Shown here piece after piece: positions 48,131 through 58,089 of a stretch of 64,000 bases of DNA. The notes beneath the pieces are model-generated. The model had not been told where the DNA came from. It saw nothing but the letters and a program-made list of their open reading frames with translations, and made no database searches. Each line of letters begins with the position of its first letter. The first letter of the stretch is position 1. Position numbers and translations under genes: made by a program. The DNA is from Isoetes taiwanensis (taxonomy: Eukaryota > Streptophyta > Lycopodiopsida > Isoetales > Isoetaceae), in assembly GCA_021234155.1 (NCBI GenBank), contig JAJEKV010000267.1, positions 1-64,000 of the forward strand, in the 5' to 3' direction.

Positions 48131-50897
48131 GTTCAATGCTTTTATTGATGGTCTAAAACAAATTACAACGGCTAGTTAATCGAGGCGGGTGGTGTTCCAC
48201 TCTAGCATGCAAGCAGGAATGGTGGAAGCGAAGCTTCAAGAATCATTTTGGATCCCCCGCCAAGGTGCTATGAGAATTTGGTCCGGGTGAGAACTTATCT
48301 CGAATACTTCGCTTTCCTTTGCTATTCGAATAGTAACTTATTTATCAATTGCTAGATTGCTAACTACACTTCTCTCCCAAAGGTACAAAACCAATCTTAT
48401 ATTATAATGTTATGCCGTATTCTCGGATTTGATCCGACCCTAACTGGATGGCTACGATTGTGCTTTGCCATCTACTTTCAGACGGACGGTCCGGAACCCG
48501 CCTTTAGGGAAACGTGCCACGAAAAATACAAGAACGAAAAGAAAAGTTTCGTTAGGGTTTAGGCCTGAGCTATACATCTACGATGGCGGCAGAGATAACA
48601 ACTTTAAGTAGAAGGAAAATTGTGTGGGGCTAATGAATGACCCCGATCAAAGGGAGCTGTGCAATTCATCCAACTTTCCCGATCGAGACGAAAGCAGATG
48701 GATGCAAAGAACCGCCTGACACCTGGGTTAGTTTTCGGGACCCCGCAAGCATCCTTTGCAATTCTCAACGCAAACTCGCAAAGAAGTTATAACAAAACCC
48801 GTGATTCTCGATTATACCCGTTGGAGTTCTCTTGCTTAGATGGTCCATATGACTTGCAAAGACTGGCTTCTCCAAATCGGCCTCCTAGAGTCCTCAAGAA
48901 CAAGTCCCGTGATCACTTGGAGCTAATTTCAAAGCTTCCAATTGCCGTCCATGAACGCCGCCATCTCCAAAGAATCGCTATTTAACTAATTCCGCACCAT
49001 TCTTATAGTTTTAGGACCAGTACCCATAGCTCGAATATCATCACAGAGTTATAGAAAATGTATAATGCAAGAAAGCCCTTAAAGCCCCGACATACGGGAG
49101 CATCGAAAAGTAGCTTTACATTTGATCATGTTGCTCGAGAACTATTCAATCTCAATTTGTTGTTTGCCTCTTCAACCGCTTGAAAGAAGATGCAAGGCGG
49201 GGTCTATTTGGAAGACCTACTAGAGGGGAAGTTGGATGTCTTCGTGAAGTTCTTGGCTTATTGCCGATGGTAAGAATTTCCTTTATTCCCATACATTCTC
49301 AGACCATTAATAATTCTTCTTCTTGCAAAATAGGGTGCAGGTTGGATATGTGTTTTATTGCATATGAACGAGGCTACACATACCGCTATAGCTACACACA
49401 TAATGAAGCGAAAGCAATCCTTATGTCGAAAGCGCATTTAAGGAATTATGTAAAATTACTTGAGGGTCCGAATGAGATAATGGACAAAGAGGCGTGTTGA
49501 AATATATACAATCCGCTAATTGTTCATATTCAATCTTGATAATTTGATGTAGTTGCTAGCAAGCTTGGCAACGGTTCATGGCTCACAAGGAAGTACTATA
49601 TGCAGATCCGTAAATATACACATGCGGTCGCAAGATATGCTCCTTTTCATCCGTCTGCACGTAACTCAAGTGGTTTGTCACTTTATGCAGCATTTAAATG
49701 GCCCATGGCTTTTCAAATTTGGTCTCATTGCTGGCGAAATGTTTCAGCCTTTATCCAATGCTCGTAGGCCTTCCTAGCAATCTACAAGATTGCTTTAGCA
49801 CATTATCATCTTGCACCTATAGATCTACACCTGTGAGCAAACTTTCAATGCTTTTGGTAAGCCAATGCTTCTATCCTACACTTTTTGATTCTCTATATTC
49901 TAATTCCTTTTATGCAGCTTGCATATATATCCGAAGTGAGATCATGGATTAATGTCAAGACAATGTCGACAGATATCCGTAAATGCATGGCTCACGAAAA
50001 AGCAAATGCCACGTAATCCGGATGTAATGATCGGGCATTTTTCCCGCTTTGGGGTTTTCAAAGAGGTGGCTATGCGTAGGATGGCGAAAATAGAGATTCT
50101 ATGCCTCAATTTCATTTCCAAATACCGCTAAAATGACACCGCCAAGTGCTTCCCTTGCACCCCTCGCCATCGTTCCATCATGATCCCTAATACTCCCTTC
50201 CGATGCATTACCTTCAGAATTTGTTATTGGAAACAACTCGCTTTATGTCCGCCATGTCCAAAGATATCTCATTTATACATAAAATCTATCGAGCCATTTG
50301 TTGTTCCGTAAGATGTGAAGAGGTATAGTTAGTCTTTTTTATTATTTGAACATTCAAGTTCAGATCTTACTCTTTTATCCTGACTAACCATTTAATGTTC
50401 ATTGCGTACCCACCGAGTAAGATACTCGCATCAGCAAAGACCGGAATGAAAAAGGAATGCCAAGTTTGAAAGATATGCTAAAAAATACCTCGAGGAAACT
50501 CATCTCTCGATCGTCCGGATGGTCGGGAAAAGGCTTTGCCAGATGTAAACTAACTATGAATGCCGACATATCTCATCGTAAGTGTTTAGATTTTCTTCAA
50601 AGAATTTCGAGCACTTACGACATATACATCAAAGATACTAGGTGATGCTACACGGAACACAAGTCGGCCTGAATTGCCTTGCAAACGCTTCTATCGGTTT
50701 TCCGGTCAAACATGACACTCTTGAAAGTTTCGTAAGAAAAACCCAAGAAAACCTGTGAGAAGAAAAACCCAAGAAAACCCGTGAGAACGAATTTGCATTT
50801 TGAGTTTGAGAACATGTCGTGGTGCTATTCCTAATGGTCTTGCCTCCACGTTGGTCTAATTCCATATGTGGCAACATTCTTTGTGGTGCAATGTGCA
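48131..50897 (+). pseudogene. Middle part of the ParB/methyltransferase gene, frame-broken
   Basis: Plus-strand pieces look coding but cannot be joined confidently: DGPEPAFRETCHEKYKNEKK (about 48485), ETKADGCKEPPDTWVSFRDP (about 48690), SLDGPYDL-type sequence near 48835, KAHLRNYVKLLEGPNEIMDK (about 49430), RKYYMQIRKYTHAVARYAPF (about 49590) and VGLNCLANASIGFPVKHD (about 50665). Intron-like borders are visible, for example GTAAGAATTT at 49270 to TGCAAAATAG at 49334. A methyltransferase active-site motif (D/N/S-PP-Y/W) was looked for and not found with confidence, which may reflect errors. Continuity with the flanking ParB and methyltransferase-like parts is inferred from strand and order. Confidence 0.4.
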
Positions 50898-51975
50898 TCT
50901 CATTTCCTTATATATATACAACTAGGCTTGGTTTTCTAAAATTCTATAAAATAAAATAGGAGATTGTTGAATAGAATCACAAGAAGAATTGCGCCACACC
51001 TCTTGAATCATAATTGGAGTCATAATTGAACAAGGACAAAATTGACATTCATTTCAATTTATGATGAGACCATTGCATGAATATAAGATTTATAGAAATC
51101 CCTATTGTCTCAATCCAGTCATTATGCTAACATAAGTGCACAAGTTCTAAGTCATAATATGTCAACCCTTAATATGTCTCAACCCAGTCGCAATGCTAAC
51201 ACAAGTGTAAAACATAACATTGTGCTGAGTCAATAAGTGGGAGATAAGTGCTGGAGAAAAACGCTGGCCTCTTACAAGATAAAGGACTCAACAAGTTCAT
51301 TGACGTGTAGTATAGAGCAAAATGCCAGTTGCAAAATATTGAGGCCGTTAACAAGTCCATCATTAACATGTTTCCAACTTTGCCTAAGTAAACAAGGGTA
51401 GAAAAATTCGGACTATAATATCTAAATGTAAGATCTATCATTAACATGTTTCCAACTTCGCCTAGGTAAACAAGGGTAGAACAATTTGAACCATAATATC
51501 GAAATGTAAGGTGGCACTACATTTTGCACCTCAATAGTAGCAACACTACAATATTGACATCATTAGTGTTCAACTTCATAACGATCCCACCATATTCACA
51601 TATCATATTTCAACATTAGTGTTTCACCATATGATCTTTATGTATACCAAGGATGATGACTCCAATGTATCATTTACAATGTGCCACCTTTATGCCCAAC
51701 CTTACAAAGAGCTACACACTTAAGTTCAAATTAATACTTAACGCACTCATACTTGCTATGAACAGGCACCACTCAAACCTCAAAAATGTAAGATGCAATA
51801 CTATCTATCTAGCATGAAGGAGCTAGGTTTCTTTTAAAATGTTGTTAAAGCTTTAGAAAGTTTTTGTTATAATAAAAAGTTACAAAAGTTGATTTATTAC
51901 TGCATGCTTTTCTCATTGCGGCCAAAATATTTACAGGTTGAACTTATGCCCAGCAACGCTGGGCACCATTACTAG
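50898..51975 (+). mobile_element. Non-autonomous Helitron
   Basis: The 3' end is canonical: hairpin GCCCAGC-AAC-GCTGGGC at 51948-51964, seven bases, then CTAG at 51972-51975 followed by T. A fitting 5' end is A followed by TCTCATTTCC at 50898, with TATATATATAC shortly after, typical of plant Helitrons. Insertion would be between A (50897) and T (51976). The interior, about 1.08 kb, has no helicase and no long frame; it includes diverged internal repeats such as CATTAACATGTTTCCAACTT..CTA(G)GTAAACAAGGGTAGAA (about 51361 and 51440). It lies inside the ParB/methyltransferase gene. The 3' end is well supported, the 5' end less so. Confidence 0.8.
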
Positions 51976-51979
51976 TATA

Positions 51980-52624
51980 AATTATCATGCTGGAGGCCCT
52001 AGATTGTTAAGCAAAGTGGAATATCTTCATGTGGCCTACTGGAGCTTCGACGGCAAGAGAACAATGGAGCACTTCAACACGTCTGGATGCTCTGATTTTT
52101 CTAATGTGTTAGAGTTTCCAGCCGTGTTGCAGAAGCTGCAAGACCCAAGTGCGCAGGGTAGAATTGTCAATCACTATCAGAAGTCCCAGAAATTAATCAA
52201 CCAGCTTATTGACATGTTTTTATGTCAAGGAGATCGATACTTGATGCTTTCTGCCCGTACAACCATTGCCTGCAAGACTTAAAAAAGGCCAAACCGTGTA
52301 GTAGTGGATGTAGACAAGGAGGTCGTGAATTTTATTAAGATGAGATTGGTCGTGACTACCTAGCTTACCGTGCACGAGAATCAAGAGCTAGGTGCCAAAT
52401 CCTCATCTGATTTTGCCAAAATGACATCGTCCGAAATATAGCCTCCTTTTACTAGCTCCACAGAGGATGAGGTCACTTTTGCAGAGCTGAAGGAAGTGGC
52501 TCTAGTAGTGGAAACAGAAGACAACACTACCAAGGAAAAAGTTAAATCACCCAAAGAAGAGAAGCCTGTTAAGGAAGACGCTTGCAACTACAAGCACACA
52601 CCATGCGGAGGACTACGAAGTTGA
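51980..52624 (+). pseudogene. Amino-methyltransferase-like C-terminal domain
   Basis: Immediately after the Helitron the plus strand reads LLSKVEYLHVAYWSFDGKRT, then FPAVLQKLQDPSAQGRIVNH followed by YQKSQKLINQLIDMFLCQGD. This corresponds to the N-x-x-x-K-P-x-x-L-I-x-x-L/I-I-x-x-F-s-x-x-G-D element that precedes the S-adenosylmethionine loop in N6-adenine/N4-cytosine methyltransferases. The loop itself reads LDAFC / RTTIA across a frame change where L-D-x-F-x-G-x-G-T-T is expected, and VVVDVDKEVVNFIKMRL follows as the next strand and helix. The end (about 52380-52624) is an acidic and lysine-rich tail (EDEVTFAELKEVALVVETED). Direction and position make it the end of the gene that begins at 46264. 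Substrate is unknown. Confidence 0.6.
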
Positions 52625-53040
52625 TCTTTGACTCCTTGTGAGAAACATTTTTCAGATTGGTATCTTCTAAAACTGATATTGAAATATTTATTCATTATTA
52701 ATATTATTGATTCCCATCAATCTTCTTATTTTCTTAGTCTTGCTTGTCTACACTACACAATCAACTATAAATTTGGCCTTTTTCCACTAACAACCGCCGA
52801 CTATTCTAGTGTTAAAATTAATTTTGCCTTCAAAACCCATGTATTTAAAATTTCTAATTAATGTACTATTATTAATTCATTTAAACTAAGATGTTTTTGT
52901 TGTCTTCATTTCATGGATTACATAGTCAGCTGTAAATTTTGCTCTTTTTGGCTATGATATTTCATCAAATGAAGATGTACACTTGCTGAGAGGTTAAAAA
53001 GCAAGAAAAAATTAACCTCGCGAAAATCCTTTGACCGGCC
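52625..53040. other. AT-rich 3' flank of the methyltransferase-like gene
   Basis: No gene is supported. It probably contains the 3' untranslated region and the right end of the candidate transposon. Confidence 0.5.
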
Positions 53041-53109
53041 AAAAGTTCATTTAGGGAGGATGTCATGTTTTTGAGGGAATCTTTGAAACGGAGTTGTGCA
53101 ACACTCCCG

Positions 53110-54160
53110 TTTCAAATGCAATTTTGTTTTTCTTGTTATCCTCTTTCTTTCTCGCGGATCAGAGCATTCACGACTGATGTGCCCAGGCTCCCCACACCTA
53201 TAGTAGAAAATCCCCTTCCTGGGCCCACCGGGTTTAGAGTCCGCCTTTCGCTTCTTAGACTCTTCACCTGCAGACTTAGGCTTAGGCTGCTCAGACATTT
53301 TCTTCTTGAAAAACCTATTTTTCTTCTTTAAGAACTTCCGGACGCCCTCTTAAAGGACTCATCCTCTTCCCCAAGCCGACGAGCCAACATCGTTGTTCTC
53401 AAAAATCCTCGGGCTTCAACCCGATTATCCGCTTTGAGAGCAACACCGATAGACCATCTAGGAAGAAATCAACCTCCGAAGCCCGGACAAGTCTCCAATC
53501 CCGTGGATATAACCCCGCATCTTATTGATATAATCACCGAGAGAACCCGCTCACATAGCATCGCGCCTTCTCAAGCGCATCACGAGCATCATCGAGGTGC
53601 ATACTCCCCAATAAAGTATTTCCGAAATCGGACCAGGTATTCACCTCTTTCTTCATGGTAGGACCATTCCACCAACTATAGGCGCCCGATATCACCGCGA
53701 TTTGCTAATAAACAACCGCGCTTTGTCACCTTTATTGGTAGCCTCAAAAAGGTCTCAAGCTTGTGAATCCAAGCCATCGCCTCCTCGCAAGAAGGTTCTT
53801 CCCATCCCAATCCGGGATCTTTATGCACTCGAGACTGCGGATGTCACTACTGCCGGAGACTTCCCCTTCTCCGCAGCCTTCCCTAGGCCATTGGTGCTAG
53901 CAAGGGCCTCCAACACATTCTTCATAGCGATCTGGAGTGTTTTAATCTGACCTTTGAAGTTCTCACAGACTCCCAAAGAAGTCTTGCTCCGCCGTCTCGC
54001 GGTTTAGCTTCGGGGTTTCCTATATCGCGAACAGCTAGTCCTCGTGACATCGAAGGTTCCTCCTCCATGGGGAGCCACTTTGCCCCTTCACAGTATTATG
54101 TCCCCGCACTAGTCTCGGCCGTGTTCCATCTCATTTACTCAAGGTCCAAGCCGCAACTTA
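53110..54160 (-). pseudogene. Gypsy gag with zinc knuckle
   Basis: Minus-strand gag remnant directly inside the 5' LTR. Pieces include LFEATNKGDKARLF-type sequence (about 53740), followed by lysine-rich KKKMSEQPKPKSAGEESKKR (about 53300) and the zinc knuckle YYRCGEPGHISREC (about 53210), in which the first cysteine of C-x2-C-x4-H-x4-C reads as tyrosine. Several frame breaks occur upstream. Reading stops being gag-like near 53.11 kb, where the insertion begins; pol resumes at about 41.8 kb on the same strand. Gag normally forms the virus-like particle. Confidence 0.8.
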
Positions 54161-54173
54161 GGCTCACGATACC
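54161..54173 (-). promoter_or_regulatory. Primer-binding site of the Gypsy element
   Basis: Minus-strand GGTATCGTGAGCC, four bases after the LTR end (..TTCATAACA). It resembles GGTATCAGAGCC, the initiator tRNA-Met primer site, with the central CAG altered just as in the tandem LTR array. Confidence 0.75.
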
Positions 54174-54176
54174 CTT

Positions 54177-55478
54177 TGTTATGAACCAAATTTTTGTACC
54201 AAAAATTTCGATATTGTATTCATATCAAAATCAATGGGGAAGTCTTGCCCTCCCGCTAGGCTATATACATGAAGTGCACGTATACAAATAACAAGATGAC
54301 ACAAAGACAACCAAACGTATTATGCCCGCCAGCAGTCGTATAAGTTATATCCAGTTAATCGATTCGACGGATTTAATTCATAGCGGAAACGCCAGAGTTA
54401 TCCCGCTACATTAGACGACGCACTATCTAGATAAGGTATGGGTGTGTCCGCGCTGGGTGATGCTATGGTGCGGTGGAGGATTCCATATGTGTGTACTTGC
54501 AAACCGGGTCACCATTGCTTCGTTGAAACCACCGGATAACTTCTTATGCATGTTACTAACACGCGGAAGCTTCAGGCGTGCCGCTTGATAGTCGGGCGGG
54601 CATAATGCAGGTGTTTGTTTGTCTCTTTGTGTCATCTTGTTATCTCAGATAATGGCTTTCATGTATATAGCCTCGCGGGGGCGCAAGATTTGTTCTGCGG
54701 TAACTTTGATGGTTTGATGTGAATACAAATTGAAAGTTTTGGTACAAAAATTTCGCCTCAGACAAAATTTTAATACAACTAGCTCATGCTTACCAAATAA
54801 AAGCTCCCCTGCAGAACGGATCACGCTTATTGAAATCTTATAAAACCAAAGATATCCTTCCAAATCGCTAACACATTCCTTCCTTCTCTGTTCAACCTTA
54901 CTCGGCCTCCAAGTCTCAGAACCCCGTCCTCGAAAGCACCGCCTCTTTGTTTAGGCCCCTACCAACGGGCGATGCCGCAGGTGGCGATATCCTATCAGTC
55001 AAGTGAGAATGCTAAAAGCCCATCCGGCCTACTGAAACAAGAATCGAGAACTTCGCTGCCTCAGAGCCGTGGCTCAGCCACGTTAAGGTGACCCCCAATT
55101 TAAGGGCTGCTTAATTTTCTACTTTCATTGGTTCTATAACTATTAACTTTCAAACTAAAGTATCAACTTTTGTAAATGGTATTTAAGCCATTATAAAGGG
55201 TTTCCTCTATTTGCCTTAGTTCTATGCATCATCAATGCAACGTCCCTATGTCCACCCATAGCGGCATTCTCCTAAGGAAACCCTCACAACTATATTTATT
55301 TATTAACACTAGGTTCCGCCCCCTAGTCTAAGATCTAGGACGGTGCACTATACCCTTAGACTAGGGAAACATGCGACCAACTAAATTTAATGCCAACCGC
55401 ATCAAAATATCTTGTAAACCCAAACAACATGCATGTTACATAATTACAAAATGGCCTGAGTAATAATTGGGCATAACA
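54177..55478 (-). mobile_element. 5' LTR of the Gypsy element, with internal inversion
   Basis: On the minus strand it starts TGTTATGCCC at 55478 and ends GGTTCATAACA at 54177, giving matching TGTTA/TAACA ends and 1302 bp. It shares the outer blocks with the 3' LTR. Unusually, 54405-54770 is the inverted copy of the segment found at 36590-36932 of the 3' LTR, and part of the same segment is also present in normal orientation at 54184-54330, forming an inverted duplication. Confidence 0.75.
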
Positions 55479-56515
55479 ATTGATTTATCAAGACAGCCTG
55501 CAGACGGGAGACAAAATCCGGGACGGACGGACAAATAGACAGACAGACAAAAAGATGTCCACAGAGACCATCAAGGGCCATGGGACAATACAATGAACAT
55601 GGGCATTCAGATAGTGGGACAAAGCTCCATTACAACACAACTTATAAAAGCATTATAAACAAGGTTACACATACGATCCATGGAACAGAAGGCTAACGAT
55701 ACCGAATGATAGCTGTGCACACTGCCAGTTTCTTTTATTGTCGTGCTTTTCTCATCTTGCCTAACTCCTTTTGTCTTTCACAAAACTGAAGTGGATTATG
55801 ATCTTCTTGAACTAAAACATTGGTGCCCTTCAGGTGATTACCATGTCGTAGAATATGTCGCCAGTAAGTGTGTCTCTAAAGCACACTAAAAGATGTCGAG
55901 GGCGATCTGGTCGCGTTGCACCTACTCTTATAGCTGATGTAATGCACTCGGTTTTTATATGCATGACCTGAGTCACATGTCTCCATATCTGCATGACCTA
56001 AGCCACATGTCTCCCTGTCTGCATGTGTAGCGTCATGTTGTAACAAGTACTCATGGGAGGTTTGTGCAGACATGTCTACCATCTCCATCTTATTTAGTGT
56101 ATCATCCATTGCCTTAGAGCAATAGATTCCTCATATACAATATCATTGAACCCTGTGACCTGCCCATGTTGATTGCAAGACGCTTGAATCGAATTCAATT
56201 TAGAATTGCTAAGAACAACAGAATAGGACATAGTTAGTAATTGAAACCAACGCCTAACATTCGCCTATTGTTGTGCCTAAGGTTGACAATATTAAAAACA
56301 CATATTAGGCACAAATGATTCTCAAACAAAAACACAATGCATTATATATGCAGTGATAAATAGTGTACCGAACATACTAAACTTGAACATTAAAATGGTC
56401 TAACTTTAACTATCGGCCATGAACCATTATACAGGAGCCGGCCTCCAGGGTTCTTTCCTATAATTTGTGAAAGGGAAGAGTTCATCTCCACGCAACCAAT
56501 GTCTCCGTGTAACTT
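55479..56515. other. Flank with a 30-bp tandem duplication
   Basis: Unit GCATGACCTGAGTCACATGT with its continuation is repeated at 55961-55990 and 55991-56020. The minus-strand frame over it (56109-55876) reads DRETCGLGHADMETCDSGHA, a reflection of the repeat. No gene is recognised in the rest. Confidence 0.6.
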
Positions 56516-56520
56516 TAGTA

Positions 56521-56632
56521 TAAGGGAAAGTCCCCTTGGGCTTTTTTCTGGCCTGGAAAGGGGGTTGACATGCAGAGTGCGGAGGCCCCCTTGACGGGCC
56601 AGAAAAAAACCGAAGGGGACTTTGGCATAACG
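56521..56632. repeat. Long imperfect hairpin
   Basis: Left arm 56521-56565 (AAAGTCCCCTTGGGCTTTTT, TCTGGCCTGGAAAGGGGG) pairs with right arm 56586-56629 (CCCCCTTGACGGGCCAGAAA, AAAACCGAAGGGGACTTT) around a loop of about 20 bases. The structure is the size of a plant microRNA precursor or a very short foldback MITE. Confidence 0.85.
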
Positions 56633-57095
56633 GAAAAATATGTTAGCTGGCATTCTGCCACGTCATCGATGCCACGTCACCATAAAAAGGTTTTACTGTG
56701 ACAATTTTCTTTCTATTCTTCTTCCGTGTGCGGCCATCTCCGGCCGTGGGCACCTCCGCCTTTGGGGCTGCTTCAACATAGCGCTCTAAGACCTTGGCTT
56801 AGTGCTTGAAGAGGTTTTCTACGGCGCCTAGCATACGAAGCGAGTCAGTAGCGGAAGTATTGTTTGTTTTTTTGCTTCTGACATGTGATTTGTATAAGCA
56901 GCAAAATAGTGTAAAGAGCCTTATAATTTTGGCCGATTTAAAAGCGCTTGAATGAAAGATCCATCCGGTTTGGCATTTGGAGGAAAGATCCTTCAATTTT
57001 AGGTGATTTTTTTGTTTTCTTGTTATGTTTTCTTCGGTTTTTGTGTTTCTAACATTCTTTCTTCCTTTTATCAGGTTTTTCGAGGTTCTTGTGCC

Positions 57096-58033
57096 TTTTT
57101 TTTTTTTTTGAAGGACGACAATCTATTATCAAGGAATATCAAGATACATATAAGGGACCTATGACATGGGACTCAAAACCTAAAGGACGAGATGGTCCAC
57201 TAAGCAAAACCACCCATACACAGTACATAATCATACTCCTTGTGCCACCTTGAGGCGTTTAATGGCCTCATCACAATCAAGATGTTCTGTAACATCGAGA
57301 TGATCATCAAGAGACATCAAGTTATTATGCCACTGAATAGAACGAGGCAGGATAGCCTCGTGAGATGACATAACCGACTTCTTCCTCGCTGCCTTCTTCC
57401 AACTGAACTGTTGCCATGACTCTTTTGCGCACTGAAGATTAAAACCATCAGCCATAACAACCTCAAAAGCATGAGAAGGAGAAGCAACAACGGGAAGAGT
57501 GGTAGGAACTATAGCTGCACCGATTGATTAAGGGGCGACACCATTGAACGTGTGTGTAGAGCATCTTCCATAACCGAGGAATGCAAGGCAGCTGGCAAAG
57601 GTTGATCATGAATAGATGAAAAATAACAATAGGAGCTTGAACCCGAAGAGTGTTGAACAGATGCCCCGAGATGCACGTAGTATCTCGACGAAAGCTAGCA
57701 AAAGCCTCCTTATCGAGGGAAACAAATGGGCTAATTTCGACCATTCAGAAGCTTAAGATCCAACTTCTTTATACCAAGGCCCGCTCTTCACAACTACACA
57801 ATCTAATAAAGGCGAAGTCCGCGAGGCAGAGAAACACAAATCCTTGGACCATTCATGATGGAGTGTGAGATATGAACCCCAAGTCCTGTTGCAATTGCAA
57901 CTAGAAATTGATGAGCCATTAGATCAGGAGGAAGATTAGGTAACGAGAACCGGCAAGGTTCTTGTCTTTGAAAGGTTGTAATATTAATGGCTCGACATTT
58001 TCTCCTTTTGTGCTTTGGCCTTATATTGTTCAA
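57096..58033 (-). mobile_element. Poly(A) retroposon (LINE ORF1-like) remnant
   Basis: On the minus strand a frame at 58033-57803 reads FSLPNLPPDLMAHQFLVAIA and ISHSIMNGPRICVSLPRGLR, which resembles the nucleic-acid-binding part of plant LINE ORF1 / DUF4283-type proteins. A later frame (57455-57231) reads CAKESWQQFSWKKAARKKSV and ends with a stop. About 120 bp further the strand reads CTTGATAATAGATTGTCGTC, a typical plant LINE 3' end, and closes with 14 A (57109-57096). No endonuclease or reverse transcriptase is present, so it is an internally deleted or short mobile copy. Confidence 0.55.
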
Positions 58034-58089
58034 AGTTTCTGTACCATTCCAGTCTGCTATGGCTGGAATACCATCTGAAGGTCAAAGAT

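Larger units (their letters stand above)
41800..53110. mobile_element. Candidate large DNA transposon inserted between gag and pol
   Basis: About 11.3 kb lies between gag (ending near 53.1 kb) and pol (starting near 41.8 kb) of one minus-strand Gypsy element, and carries unrelated genes: a DUF7869-like gene (minus, 44.8-42.2 kb) and a divergent ParB/methyltransferase-like gene (plus, 46.3-52.6 kb). Near the presumed ends the plus strand at 41798 (TTGCATTTTGAACGGAG..GAAGATTCCCT) resembles the minus strand from about 53119 (TTGCATTTGAAACGGGAG..AAAGATTCCCT), suggesting long imperfect terminal inverted repeats. I found no clear target duplication. Boundaries are uncertain by about 100 bp. Confidence 0.5.
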
